A stretch of DNA of 64,000 nt, taken from contig SJRY01000245.1 of the NCBI GenBank assembly GCA_011319805.1, forward strand, positions 124,001 through 188,000, read 5' to 3'. The position numbers and the translations under genes were made by a program. The notes under the pieces were generated by a model. The model saw only the letters and a program-made list of their open reading frames with translations, made no database searches and was not told the origin of the DNA. Below are positions 1-11,095 of this stretch, piece by piece. Position 1 is the first letter of the stretch, and the number at the start of each line of letters is the position of its first letter. The DNA is from Macrocybe gigantea (Eukaryota > Basidiomycota > Agaricomycetes > Agaricales > Callistosporiaceae).

Positions 1-109
1 AGTGGAATGACTCGATGGCTGCGCACTGCGCAGTGTGATGGGGAGGATAAGGGATGGGGGAAAGATAAGATAAGAAATTGAATAGTCCTTTTGGGCGGCG
101 TCTGTAACA
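1..109 (-). repeat. 3' LTR of A1, partial
   Basis: It aligns with 6180-6288 with few differences and ends in CTGTAACA, the outer end of this LTR family. It is truncated only by the window edge. Confidence 0.95.
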
Positions 110-122
110 TCACCCTCTCTTT
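110..122 (-). promoter_or_regulatory. Polypurine tract of A1
   Basis: On the minus strand the 13 bases directly before the 3' LTR read AAAGAGAGGGTGA. This purine run is the expected plus-strand DNA primer. The same run is at 37657-37669 in A2. Confidence 0.85.
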
Positions 123-147
123 AGATTCACGTCCTCACGAAAAGACC

Positions 148-545
148 CTAGTCCAGCTGTCCCCACCCATTATTGGTCTCCCAGGCAGTTGCGGCACGTG
201 GGGCCCACGTATGAATGAGTTCTTCATTATAGGAGCGGATGTGGTGGAGCATGGTGGCGAGGAGTTTAAGTCGTCGGTTCTCTGTGCGAAGCATCTCCAT
301 TGCTTCGCGAAGCGCGATGCATTCAGCTGCTGTGGGACCGGTCCCATCAGGGGTTCGCCCAGTCCAAAGGTGTGTGCAGACGGTCATAACGTAGCGCAGA
401 TATGCACCGAGTGTGATGGCGAGGGGTCCATGTAGTCGCTAGCGTTGAGAATCCTTGCCAGATTCTCGAGGTCGCTTGGGCGGTTGGGGGTAGGTGCGCG
501 GCTGTCCTCGCTGCTGTCGATGCTGATGGGGGCGTTGGTGGTCAT
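148..545 (-). pseudogene. ORF3 of A1, unknown protein overlapping pol stop
   Basis: A small reading frame follows pol. Its ATG (545-543) overlaps the pol stop codon as ATGA, and the frame runs almost to the polypurine tract. It starts MTTNAPISID. After a 1-bp deletion near position 430 (A2 keeps the extra T) it continues as MTVCTHLWTGRTPDGTGPTA, then a Leu/Glu/Arg-rich stretch likely to be helical, and stops at 148-150; about 130 residues when both frames are counted. I see no signal peptide, membrane segment or retroviral envelope feature, and I do not recognise a family. Both copies keep the ATGA and most of the coding region, which suggests a real extra protein made by termination-reinitiation. 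Confidence 0.6.
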
Positions 546-3500
546 GATGTGCGATTTTTGGTCTTTTTTCCTCTTGTCATGGTCCTTTTATCCTGGTTCG
601 TAGTCTTTTTTAGGAAGCGGTCCAGAGCTTGCTGCGCATTCCCCAGTTCCTTCTCTTTGATCCATGTGTTTTCCTCGTGCCCGTACCCTTTCCATTTGAC
701 CAGGAATAGAGTTCCTCTTCCTTGTTTCTTCCTTTTTAGAATTTCTTCTACCTCATACTCTTCTTCATCATTTATGATTTCAGGCGGTGGCAGCGATGGT
801 CGCTCTTGTATCTTGAAACGGGGTCCTTTGTAGGGTGTGAGTAGTGTTTCATTGAACATGGGGTGTATCAGCTGCCATGATGCTGGGAGTTCTAGGCGAT
901 ATGCTGAGGCGCCTTTTTTTTTGATCACCTTGAACGGTCCGTATCGGAGTGCCGATAACTTCTTTGATGGTCGATTGACTGTGATATTGGTGGCTTCGAG
1001 CCATACTCCATCTCCTTTCTTGTATTCACGGGCCAGTTTTCGTCTTGCATCGTAATTGTCTTTGGCCCGTGTTTGCGCATACTGCAGTGCAGCATTTGCT
1101 TCTTTCCACATTTGGTTCATTTTTTCGATGAAGTTCTTTGCTGCGGGGTTGTTCCCTTCTGCTGTCTGTGGTTCTCCTTTCCAGGGATGCATTCCGTAGT
1201 TAAGGTAGAACGGCGTTTCCTTTGTTCCCTGGTGTGTTTTATCGTTGTATTGATACTCTGCGATTGCTATCCATTCTGCCCAATCGTCCTGTAGGTTGTT
1301 CGTGAAGCTTCTGAGGAAAGCTTCCGTCTCCTGATGGGATCGTTCCGCCTGTCCATCTGTCTGTGGATGATAGGCCGTTGATAGGTTTTGCTTGGTTCCA
1401 AGCAGTTTTAGAAGCGCTGTCATGAATCGTGCTGCAAATTGGGGTCCTCGGTCGCTGATGATCTTTCGTGGAATTCCGTAAAGTCGCCACACATTGTCTC
1501 GGTATAGTCGTGCGAGGCCTTCTGCTGTGAGTTCAGTGTTTGTAGGAATCAGGTGGATCATCTTGGTCAGGCGGTCTGTGACTGCGGCGATGGCATTAAA
1601 GCCGTTCGAGTTGGGTAGCGGTCCTATGAGATCTACTCCAATATCTTCCCATGGCTGTTGCGGAATCTCATGCGGGTGTAGTGGCGCATGTTTCTTTTGT
1701 CGAATGATTTTGTTTCTTTGACATGTTTCACATCCATTAACATATTTTTTGATGTCCGTTAGCATTGATGGCCACCAGTAGGTGCGGTTTATGAGTTCGT
1801 GCATACGATATTGTCCTGGATGCCCTCCAATGGGAGTGTCGTGGTGTTCAAACATGATGTCTTCCTTTAGTTTGTTGTCTGGAGGGATGTAGATTTTCCC
1901 TCCTGTGTATACGATGTGGTCTTCCTCTGTGAACCAGTGCGGTTTTTCCTTCAGTCCTGTTGTTATGATCATTTCTCTTCGTGCGCATTGTCGAATTTGT
2001 TCTATTCTTGGGGATTCGATCATCGTGATCCCCCTTGTCCGTATTGTTTCGTTATTTTCTGCTTCCCCTTTTTGCAGGTGTTCGTCCTCGAACATCATAA
2101 ATTCGAAGTCTCATTCATTATTCTCTTCCAGATGTCGGATGAATGCAGCTTCTTTGATCATTTGTATGTCATCCTTTTCTGCTAGGTTTTCTTCGTATCC
2201 TGCCATTCGTGATAAGACGTCTGCTTTTCCATTCGCTTTTCCTGGTACGTGTCGTAGTTCATAGTCGTATTCTTGTAATTTCAGGTACCAGCCAATCTGT
2301 CTCGAATTGAGTCGCTGTGGCTTCCGGAAGTATGATAGGTTTTTGTGGTCTGTCAATATTTCGAACTTTTCTTGAGCTTCGAAGAGGTATTGTCTCCATG
2401 TCTTTAGTGCAACCATTATCGCAAGAAGTTCCTTGTCATAGATTTCGTAGTTTTGTTCCGCTGGGGTCATGCATCTCGAAATGAATGCGATCGGATGCCA
2501 TAGTCCTTTCTGCTGTTGTGACAGTACCGCTCCAATGGCATATCCTGAGGCATCCGTTTCGACTCGGAATTTTCCTTCTGTCTGTGGTAATGCTAGAATG
2601 GGTGCTGAGGTTATATGTCGGATCAGTTCTTTGAAAGCACTTTGTTGCTTGTCTGTCCACTGGAATGTTTTGTTCCCCGTCAACTCCGTCAGGGGTTTAG
2701 CAACCTTTGCATATCCCTTGATGAATCGTCGGTAAAAGTTTGTGAATCCCAAGAACTTTTGTAGTTCTTTCTTCGTCTTTGGGGTTGGCCAGGATTGTAC
2801 GGCTGTGATCTTTTCTGGTTCCATTTCTACCTTTCCTTCTCCTACGATGTATCCTAGTACTGGGACTTTCGATGATTCCCAGACGCATTTCGGTCCTTTG
2901 ATGAATAGGTCGTTCTTGTTCAGTATTTCCATGACTTCTATGGTGTTCTTTTGAAGTTCCTCTCGTGTTCGTCCGATGATTATGATGTCGTCCATATAGA
3001 TTATGCACACTCTTCTTCGTATTTGGTCTTGGAAGAGGCTCGCCATCATTCGGCTGAAAGTGCCTGGTGCGTTGCACTGCCCAAAATACATGACTGTCGG
3101 TTCGAAGAGTCCTCTTGCTGTTAGGAAGGCTGCCTTCCATTCGTCCCCTTTCCGGATGCGCACATTATTGTATCCCCAGATGATATCGATCTTGCTAAAG
3201 TACTTTGCTCCTTGTAGTACGTCAAGGAGCTCACTGATGCGTGGTAGTGGGAACTTGTCTTTGACCGTATATTTGTTTATCTCCCGGTAATCTTGGATGA
3301 GTCGTTTGCTTCCGTCCTTCTTGTTGCGAAAGAAGCAGGGTGCTGCATAAGGTGATTTCGATGGGCGTATTTTTCCTGTTCGTAATCCTTCTTCGACGAA
3401 GGCATCTAGTTCCTCTAGTTCTTTCTGTGTCATCGGATAAACCTTGCTCGGTATCGTTTTGGGTGCATCTTTTGTTAAGTTTATTTCATGGTCCCATTCT

Positions 3501-4192
3501 TTGTGGTCTGGTAAGCGATCAAAGTTCTTCTCCTTGAAGAGGTGTTTGAATCTCGTCAAATATGGGGGTATTTGAGTTCCCATCCTGTCGCTGGCTGTGG
3601 TTTTCGCTTGTTCGGCCACTTTCTGTATTTTGATCATTTGGTGGTTTATCTTGCATGTTTTGGGGCATCTGTTAAAGACAATCTCTCCTGTCCTCCATTT
3701 GATCATTGGGTTGTGATAGACAAGCCAGTCATGTCCTAGTAACATGTCGGTTTTCCCGATGTCGAGTACGATGGCTTCCATGTGCTCTTTGTGTCCTTTA
3801 ATGTCGATGTGGACTTCCGCTACTCGATCTGCTGTTTTCTGGCGGTTGGGTGATCCATCTGCATTTATGATTTGAATCTTCTTGATTCGTCGTGTCTTTA
3901 GTCCTGTTTTTTCTACTATGGCGGTATTGATGCAGGTCCTGTCTGCTCCGCTATCGACTTCTGGTGTTATCGTTGCTATTCCTTTTCGCGTTCGTATCTT
4001 CGCTGGTACTGCGAGTTCTTTTCTTTTAGGTGGTCTATCACCTCGGATGGTTCTTCTTGGTGCTTCAGATCGCTTTGCAGGAATGGTGTATTTCAGAGTA
4101 CGGGATGATCTACATCCGGTATCGAAGCAAGTCTGTTTCAGCTGTATGGGTCGCGATTTAGCACCTCTTAGTCAGACCCTTCGACAAAACCC
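542..4192 (-). pseudogene. pol: Pol polyprotein of A1 (PR-RT-RNase H-IN-chromodomain)
   Basis: The frame is -1 relative to gag. Aspartic protease is at about 3970-3700, with VDSGAD and later LLGHDWL. Reverse transcriptase is at about 3420-2780, with YMDD at 2987-2998. RNase H shows ETDASGYAIG, YDKELLAI and LTDHKNLSYF. Integrase has the HHCC zinc finger ending CETC, then D (GVDLIGPL), D (SDRGPQF) and E (SHQETEAF). A chromodomain near the C terminus contains FLVKWKGYGHEENTW. Two stops break it: TGA at 4172-4174 in the linker and TGA at 2111-2113 between RNase H and integrase. Both are CGA Arg in A2, so they are recent C-to-T changes. Otherwise the frame is open from the linker to 542. Expression probably requires frameshifting at 4186-4192. 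Confidence 0.93.
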
Positions 4193-5287
4193 TCTTTGTC
4201 AGAGCTTTCTTCATCCTTGTCTTCTTCGTCTTCTTCTCTTTCTTCTTTCACTTCTCTGACTCGGGATTTTCCCTTCTTCTTCTTCTTGCAGTTTCGTGCG
4301 TAATGTCCTTTCAAGCCGCAATTGAAGCATGTGACGTTTGCTGCTCCTTTCCACGGTTCCGGACAGTTTCGTGAAAGATGTCCTGGCTTATTGCAATTGA
4401 AGCAATTGTTGCTTCGTACTTTGTCGACTTCCATGGCTTGTCCTGCTCCTCAGCTTGGGTTCCCAGGTTTGCGCTGGTTGTTTGTGAACTCTCCCCTCAT
4501 CACATTCCTATGTTCATCGATGTTTCGCCCGATCGCTCGAACTGTCTTGATGTATTCGTCTCCATCTGTTGGAAGTACAGAGATCGAGTGTACGGCTTCT
4601 GCTGTCCTCCGGTTTAAGCTCTTCTCGAGTAGGAAGCGAGGCGCTGTTCCTGTCATTCCCGCTTTTCCTGCGAGGTCTACGAATTCATCTAGGAATTCGT
4701 CAATGGGTCGGTTTCCCTGTCTGATGTTGAATAGTTTGCTTCCTGCTTGCGATGGTGACATGACGTTGCTGAATCGTGTTTCTATTTCGGTCACGAAATC
4801 GGCCCATGTGCTTTGATTAGTCATGGTGTCAATTTTCTTTGACGCCCAGTGGGCTCCTGGTCCGTCGGTCATCCTGGATAGTACTGCTCCAATCCTCTGT
4901 ACATCGGTGAGGTCTCCGTGTGCAGTTATATAGAGTTTCATCTTCCTCCACCAAATGTCGAAAGCTGTTCGATCTCCTGTGAAGGATTTCGGATCGGCGA
5001 TAATTCCCTTGTATTCTGTCGTCATTGCTGCGGAATCTCTTCGTCGTTGTCTTGGTCTTGGTCTTCCTGTACTTGGGCCTGTTGTGCTTGGGTCTGCTGT
5101 TCTTGAATCTGCTTTTGTCTTCGTTCTTCTCTCTGTTCTTCCAGTAATCTAGGTCGATTCCTGCGATTCTACAGGCCTGTTCAAAATCGGCCCACTCTGC
5201 GGCGGTTGGTCCGTCTGTCTTTGGTAGTCTCTTTCGCTCCCTCCACCGATAGTATTCGTTCCAGTCGCTGTTGCTTACTTTCGCCAC
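4168..5287 (-). pseudogene. gag: Gag of A1 (capsid and nucleocapsid)
   Basis: Capsid begins around MTTEYKGIIADPKSFTGDRT (5025) and carries a retrotransposon-gag region with IRQGNRPIDEFLDEF. Nucleocapsid has two CCHC knuckles, [14 protein letters not shown] and [14 protein letters not shown], followed by a Lys-rich then acidic tail ending at TAA 4168-4170. The reading frame upstream of 5025 codes for VAKVSNSDWNEYYRWRERKR and a Gln-rich linker. Comparison with A2 shows two 1-bp deletions in A1 (near 5031 and 5140) and one nonsense change, TGA at 4450-4452, where A2 has CGA. The last codons overlap the -1 pol frame. Confidence 0.9.
4186..4192 (-). promoter_or_regulatory. Predicted -1 frameshift site, G_GGT_TTT
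   Basis: In the gag frame the codons are GGT (4191-4189) and TTT (4188-4186), preceded by G. This makes the canonical X_XXY_YYZ heptamer about 16 nt before the gag stop. Slipping -1 enters the pol frame. Six bases later GGGTC (4179-4175) can pair with GACCC (4152-4148), a candidate stimulatory stem. The heptamer is conserved in A2 at 41730-41736. Confidence 0.65.
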
Positions 5288-5305
5288 GGTGGTGCGATTT
5301 CCTTC

Positions 5306-5812
5306 TTATGCTGTACTTCGGCGAGTCGGTCTTCTGAAGGGGTTTGGTAATTTCGTTCCTATGTGCCCCTGACTTTGGTGTCGCTCTCGTTGATTCTGTC
5401 GTACGCTCTGTGCGTCGTGTCCTCTCTGTATTAGTATGTCCTCTTCTTGTACCCGGCGATTGTAGTTTTCAATCTGCTGTTGTCTGAAGTTTCGGGCTTG
5501 TGTTCGTTCCTCTCTTGTCTTCTTGCGGATCGGTTCGTCCTCTTCTTCGGCAGGAAGATTCTGGTCTGACCACAGCTCTTCTAGGCTTATCCCGTATTCT
5601 CCTTCTAGTAAGAGTTCTGTAATGAGTTGTGCTGCTCCGTCACTGAAAATCTTAGTGGGTTCATCTGTGGTGGTGAAGGCAAACTCTCTCAGGAATGCCT
5701 GTTCTTCTTCATCGCTACTTGGTGTAGGCATACGCTCCCTCTTTCGTTTGTTCGAATTGCTAGTGTCTCTGCGGTTGGCGTGGACTGTCTCTGCGAATGG
5801 CGTGGACTGCAA
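5306..5812 (-). CDS. Acidic 5' ORF of A1 (Gag N-terminal region)
   Basis: This is a 168-residue frame from an ATG about 155 bp inside the 5' LTR. It begins MQSTPFAETVHANRRDTSNS, then has an acidic Ser/Glu stretch (PTPSSDEEEQAFLREF), a predicted amphipathic helix (SLEELWSD), an Arg/Gln-rich half and an Arg-rich end. It stops at TAA 5306-5308. The frame after the TAA is the same frame as gag, and A2 has the TAA at the matching place. It may be an independent protein, or the N-terminal part of Gag expressed across the stop. I do not recognise a named domain. A2 has a 1-bp deletion in the middle of its copy. Confidence 0.65.
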   Translation of the reverse strand: MQSTPFAETVHANRRDTSNSNKRKRERMPTPSSDEEEQAFLREFAFTTTDEPTKIFSDGAAQLITELLLEGEYGISLEELWSDQNLPAEEEDEPIRKKTREERTQARNFRQQQIENYNRRVQEEDILIQRGHDAQSVRQNQRERHQSQGHIGTKLPNPFRRPTRRSTA

Positions 5813-5955
5813 TGTGTGATCTACTTCTCTGAGCCAGGTGCTCTCGTCGCTCGTGCTAGTGCTTGCTGGGTCGGCGACTGCTTGTCGTCGAATGTTGATC
5901 AGGTCTTTGATAAAGCGTGACGTGGTGTGTGTGTGAGTCTGAGCGAGTCTCGACG

Positions 5956-5966
5956 AGGCTTAATAT
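5956..5966 (-). promoter_or_regulatory. Self-complementary primer binding site of A1
   Basis: Sense ATATTAAGCCT lies 2 nt inside the 5' LTR. It is perfectly complementary to AGGCTTAATAT at 6052-6042 in the same LTR, which sits about 33 bp downstream of the TATA box (6085-6077) and so at the predicted mRNA 5' end. This is the Tf1/sushi self-priming layout. Confidence 0.7.
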
Positions 5967-5968
5967 CT

Positions 5969-6288
5969 TGTTAGGCTAGACGAATCTTAAAGGACTCGGG
6001 CAGACTAAGTGCGAGAGTGGTTTAAGACGATGGCAAATGGAATATTAAGCCTAGCGCTACTGGTACATCTGGGAGTCCTTATATACGTTACAGTACTCGA
6101 GCACGGACCACGAACTGCGCAAATGCTGTGGACTGCGGATGAGTAAGACTAAGGAAGCGATGACTCGGAGTGACTAGGAAAGTGGAATGACTCGATGGCT
6201 GCGCACTGCACAGTGTGATGGGGAGGATAAGGGATGGGGGAAAGATAAGATAAGAAATTGAATAGTCCTTTGGGTGGCATCTGTAACA
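5969..6288 (-). repeat. 5' LTR of A1
   Basis: 320 bp, bounded by TGTTAGG and CTGTAACA (TG...CA). It contains a TATA box on the minus strand (TATATAAGG, 6085-6077) and the predicted start of R at 6052. It differs from the visible 3' LTR at several bases, so the copy is not new. Confidence 0.93.
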
Positions 6289-6299
6289 CCTTGGGCCCT

Positions 6300-9200
6300 A
6301 TTTTACAAGACATAGCCAATTATTTGCCATTTATCAAAGGTATATTATTTTTTTTAATATTATTTGCTTGTTTTCATCATAATTTAACATTGATTTATAG
6401 AGAGCCAAATCTATGCACTTGAGGATGGCTTTTGGTTTAGCAAGAGTGATTATTCATGTGCTGTCAGGGAGGATTCTTCCATTCTTTAGATTAAAGAAAA
6501 GGAAAAACTAACTTTGACTCTTCTTGCAGTGATCAATATATATCTATAATATATTGAAGATTGCTAATTTATCTCTAGAAATATGATGGTACTCAACATA
6601 CTAGCTATCATCCTAGTTTTTTTATAACCAACTCTATCTTAGCAACTTTGTCACCTTTCCAACAGTGTCTTCTCATTGCTATGGGAGTCACAGATGCAAC
6701 TTTGGCACAAAACAAGCAGGATCTGCATACTGCCTATCAAAAATAGGATGCAATCATTGAAGAATGGAAGAAATTGCAAAGGTTAGCTGATAAGAGGACT
6801 TAGACTGAAGCGGTATATTTTAAATCTTTTCTTAGATGTGTTTCTAATATTTTTTTTTCAACAGATCCCAACTCAAGAAGTCCTGGTTGATCTTATTTCA
6901 TCCAAAGGCCCATTCTATAGCAATTATCAAGTCATTTTCCCTGATACAATCAAACATGATGATATCTTGGACTGGCTCAAGAGAGAGCCAGGTGTTTCAG
7001 GTGATGGTATTTTTAGTTCTGCAGCTCCAACATTTGCAAAATTGAAAGATATTTTGAATCAGCATCAAAAGAATGCTTGTAAAGCAAGCAAGAGCAAAGA
7101 AAAGAAAACTACAGCTCCAAAGCAAGGCTTGTCATGTCAGAAATTGAAAAAGGATGGGCAGTAAGTGGAGGTGGACTATATAAATCATAAAAATTTATAT
7201 TACATTGATTGTATTCCTTATAGTTGTCAACTGGCTTGCTTTTTATATTGCATCTTGCTTGGATATTTTGCTTTGATTTGGTCAAACCATCAAACATACT
7301 CCTGGAATTTCTGTTTGCTGGGATTGTGCAGTTTTGGTCTATTTGATTGCCAAGCCATTTATTGGATTTTATAGAACAGCATTAAATGCCTCTCATTGCA
7401 TGGCACTGCACTGGCTTTCTTGATGGCAGTGTTATATTTGCCTATTGTACAAGCTGCTTCTGAGTTGGAAGCCTTTCCAGACATTACATTCAAGGCTTTT
7501 GCAATACTTATTGATGAGCAATTCAGCTCAAATATTTCTCTGACAACTGTGCTCATGCTATTATTCTCATTATTGGAGAATCCAGAGTTGATCAATCTGC
7601 ATTTTGCACAAAAGAAGGCTACAACTAGATGAATGACAGCACTAGCTCACATTTTTAAAAGGAATATGCAAGATGAGGGCAAGACACTTTTGCATTCTAA
7701 GGAACGGCAGCATCTCAGGCTATCTACAAGCCAAGCCAACAATCTCATAGCATCTAAACTTGGTGCTCTTGAACTGCTTTTGTTTTCTAATTGAAAGGTC
7801 AAAAAGACAAATTTTATATCTGCTCAAGCAGTATATGTTATTTATTCTCAGACAAGCCTTTGTGAAAATATGGATTGTAATGGCTCTCTACCGGCTCAAA
7901 ATACTCATGCTTGAGATATTTCTATTGCAATGCTCATCAAAGGTGCTCAACTATATCAGAATGCTACTGTTCTGAATGGCAAATATGATACATGCAAGAC
8001 CCTTTATTATGCAGACCATGAAAGTATTATATCTGCAGATACTGGGGATGACAGTACTTGGATGCAAGTGTTTCTCAATAATGCCACTTATCTAAAGGCT
8101 GGCAAGAATTTCTGGATAGATCACATTTTTGGCAATGCTGTTGTCAATGCAGTTTATAATTTCTATGCCTCTATTCAGGCAATTGCTGCATTTTGGAATG
8201 AAAGCTTTTTTGATAACATTGGAATCAATATTTCAAGGAGACAAGTCTGGAGTGGCTATGTTAATGAAACCATTCATCAAATTGCTGCTGCCTCTGATAC
8301 AGAAATTGAAACTCCAGATTCAATTTTCTTAAATAAAGTAACTAAGCAAGCATTTGAAGTATTTAGTGAATCTGGAATCATCAGAAGTGCAGAAAATCAT
8401 GCTTGTAATGAATGTGCTTACTCATATAAATAGGTTGCTGATAGAATAACTGGAGAAGATCCTGCAGCAACAGTTGAAATTAATAAAAATCGCACAGTTC
8501 TCCAATTAGTTGGAGATGATGCTGATTTGGCTATTCAAGATGCAGCTGAAGCCAGAATTCATACAGCTGAAGCTGCAGCTTGTACAGCCAGTGCTATGGA
8601 TATTGATGATGATGCAGAAGCAACTAAATCAAATGCATTTGATCGAATAGTAGTTATAGATGGAATTGTTATAGGGCCAACATTTTGTGCATATGAAAAT
8701 TGCACTAGTGAGCTAGCAAATGTAAAAAATAGTGTCTTTTGCACTATGCATCAATATGAATTTTGAGATAAATATTACATCAAAGGCTGTTCCAATAACA
8801 AAGTTGGCAACACCCAGACATGTAATGATCATAGGGAGAGATGGGACTCTGATGTCACAAGATTTGGTCAGCAGACTCTACTTGGAATATATCGTTTGAT
8901 ATAACAGACAGAGGAAAAAGCTCAAGACTGGCTTTCTTCAACTGGTCAAAAACCAGTTCCAAGACATGATGATAATGATGACTCAAATGCAAGCAATTTT
9001 TGCAAAGATAATTATTTTTCTGCTGCACGATTATACTGTGTGAAAATACTTTGTCTTCTCTATGGTGTTGTTGTGGCATGGATAAAATTCTTTAAAGCAG
9101 AATTACCTACAAATATTTTAAACTGGTTAAATCAAGTATATCAAGTTCTTGATATGAGACCAGATTATATCTGCATTGATAAAGCATGCCAAGTACTGAG

Positions 9201-9670
9201 AACTGCAATCCAAAATGGTTCTTGAAAGATATGGAGTCAAACAACATAGTTCATTGTTGATTCATATCATTATATTAATCATCATATTAAAGATTACCTC
9301 TGTCACAAATGGTGCAATCCTGCACCTCTCAATAGATCAGCACTAAATCTTGTCACTGTAGAATATGATGCAGCTGGAAATCCACATTACAGGCATGCAT
9401 TTAATACTCAAGTAAGCATTGATTTTTTATGATTATTGTCTTTCTAAATCACTTTATATCTAGGCTTGTGAACAGTTAAATGCATAGCTTGGAGGATTTC
9501 AACTTATCCTCAACAAGATGACTATGCATAACTTTAACTGGACTGTTCATTCTTTGTTATACTTGCATACTCAAAAAGTGATCAAAAAGAAAGATGATCA
9601 GGCAATTGTTATCCTAGAAAATGAACCAGAGGAGCTTGGTATTGAAATAGACAGAGCAGAATTGTAATTA
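6300..9670 (+). pseudogene. KDZ-associated CxC5/CxC6-type cysteine-cluster protein, decayed
   Basis: Several open stretches on the plus strand (6838-7164, 7396-7632, 7930-8433, 8527-8766, 8990-9225 and further pieces to 9668) read as one long protein. The CxC5-like part includes TYLKAGKNFWIDHIFGNAV, SRRQVWSGYVNE and HACNECAYSYK. The CxC6-like part has VVIDGIVIGPTFCAYENC and VFCTMHQ, followed by a KGCSNNK...QTCNDHRERW cluster. The C-terminal part has PTNILNWLNQVYQ, RPDYICIDKACQVLR and SYHYINHH...CHKWCNPAP. From general knowledge these cysteine clusters occur next to KDZ transposases in basidiomycetes. Probable introns remain (for example GTAAGC...TAG near 9411-9463). Stops such as TAG at 8431 and TGA at 9223 break it. 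It is AT-rich, unlike the chromovirus to its left. Confidence 0.8.
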
Positions 9671-9699
9671 ACAAAGAACTTATATCTACTCATGCAAAA

Positions 9700-10740
9700 T
9701 ATTGAGATTGTTGATTGACTCCTGTTAGACTATGGATAGACTATGGATAACATATAAGATAAATATCTCTAGGAGCCTCTAATTGCAGTACATATGTTGA
9801 TATTACTATATATGTTGACAAAGTATTGTTAGAGTATTGATAGACTATTGATATAGTATTGATACAGTTTTGTTGTAGTATTAGTAGAATATTGACAGAA
9901 TACTTGTGCAAAGTATTGAGACTTTTGACTGACTCCTGATATACTATAGATAGAGTATATGATAAATATTTCTAATAGTTTTTAATTGTAGTACATATGT
10001 CAGTATTACTATATATATTGACAAAGTATTATTAATGTATTGATAGAGTATTGATAAAGTTCTGTTAGATATTGTTAAAGTATTGATAAAGTTTTGATAG
10101 AGTATTAACAGAGTTTTATTATAGTAATGCTAGAGTATTGATAAGATAGTATTGCTAAAGTAGTGAAAGAGTCTTGATAAAGTATTGATAAAGTATTGAA
10201 AGTTTATAACTAAGTATGAGTAAAGTATTGCTAGACTCGACTCTTGTTATGGCCATCTATAGGAGTATTGATAAAGTATTGAAAGACTCTTGCTAATAAT
10301 CTATACCAGAGTATTGAAAGAGTATTGATAGGGTCTTGTACATTTAGAGAAAGTCATAAATCTTAAAGTCTGCTCTGATAAAAGCTCTGGTACAAGGAAT
10401 ATATAAAGAGTCTATCAATACCATATCAATACTCTATCAATAGTATCAATAGATTTCAAGAGTCTATCAAATGTCTATTAAAAGTTTATCAAGAGTCTAT
10501 CAAAAGTATTGGCAACTTCCAATACTGTATCAGAGGTCAATCAGAACTGTATCAAGACTTTGGATTACAAATAAACCCTATTAGTACTCTATCAATACTC
10601 TATTAGAAGTGAATCAGAAATCATCAAGACTAACCAAGACTCTATCAAGACTCTATCAATACTCTATTGACACTCTCATCATTCTATCAAGAGTGTAGCC
10701 AGAGTCTATCAGAAGTCTATCAAGAGTCTATTAGAGGTTG
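9700..10740. repeat. AT-rich satellite, two head-to-head halves
   Basis: 9700-10370 is built from short variants of GTATTGATAGA / AGTATTGATAAAG. From about 10390 the same words appear as reverse complement (TCTATCAATACTC). The array therefore reverses orientation near 10380 and could fold back on itself. Units are about 11-22 bp and diverged. No coding frame is supported. Confidence 0.85.
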
Positions 10741-11095
10741 CGAGTGAGTGTAATGTATACTGAGAGGCTATTGTACTTGATTATTATTAGAACTAGGAGC
10801 CATTGTATTTAATTGTAATTAGAACTGAGAGCCATTGTAATTGATTGTAATTAGTATGGAAGGCCATTCTACTTAATTATAATTGGAACTGGGAGCCATT
10901 TTAATTGATTGTAATTGGGACTGGGAGCTATTATATTTGATTGTAATTGTAACTAGGAGCTATTGTAATTCATTGTAATGGATATAGGGGACTATTGTAT
11001 TTGATTATAATGGGTATGAGAGGCTATTGTATTTGATTGTAATTAGAACTGGGAGCCATTGTAATTGAAACTGGGCTCATCGTAATATATTGTAA
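10741..11095. repeat. Minisatellite, ~40-bp unit (GCCATTGTAATTGATTGTAATTAG-type)
   Basis: About eight to nine diverged units contain GGAGCCATTGTAATTGA followed by TTGTAATTAG. The same family, in the same orientation, forms the array at 19495-20090. Confidence 0.85.

Larger units (their letters stand above)
1..6288 (-). mobile_element. Ty3/gypsy chromovirus, copy A1 (3' LTR cut by window start)
   Basis: This is an LTR retrotransposon read on the minus strand. Bases 1-109 repeat the last 109 bases of the LTR at 5969-6288, so the window opens inside the 3' LTR. Order in sense direction: 5' LTR, PBS, acidic 5' ORF, gag with two CCHC knuckles, protease, reverse transcriptase, RNase H, integrase, chromodomain, a third small ORF, PPT, 3' LTR. 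That order and the terminal chromodomain place it in the chromovirus branch of Ty3/gypsy. A second copy (A2) lies at 37336-43831. A1 has few lesions: two 1-bp deletions in gag and CGA-to-TGA stops in gag, at the gag-pol linker and in pol, plus a frameshift in ORF3. Its outer target duplication cannot be tested because the left flank is outside the window. Confidence 0.95.

Noticed and set aside
148..545. Envelope gene in the third ORF of chromovirus A
   Set aside because: No signal peptide, membrane segment, cleavage site or cysteine pattern; only position resembles env.
549..5819. Many plus-strand frames over chromovirus A1
   Set aside because: They are mirror frames of gag and pol, with no independent motif; the same applies to A2.
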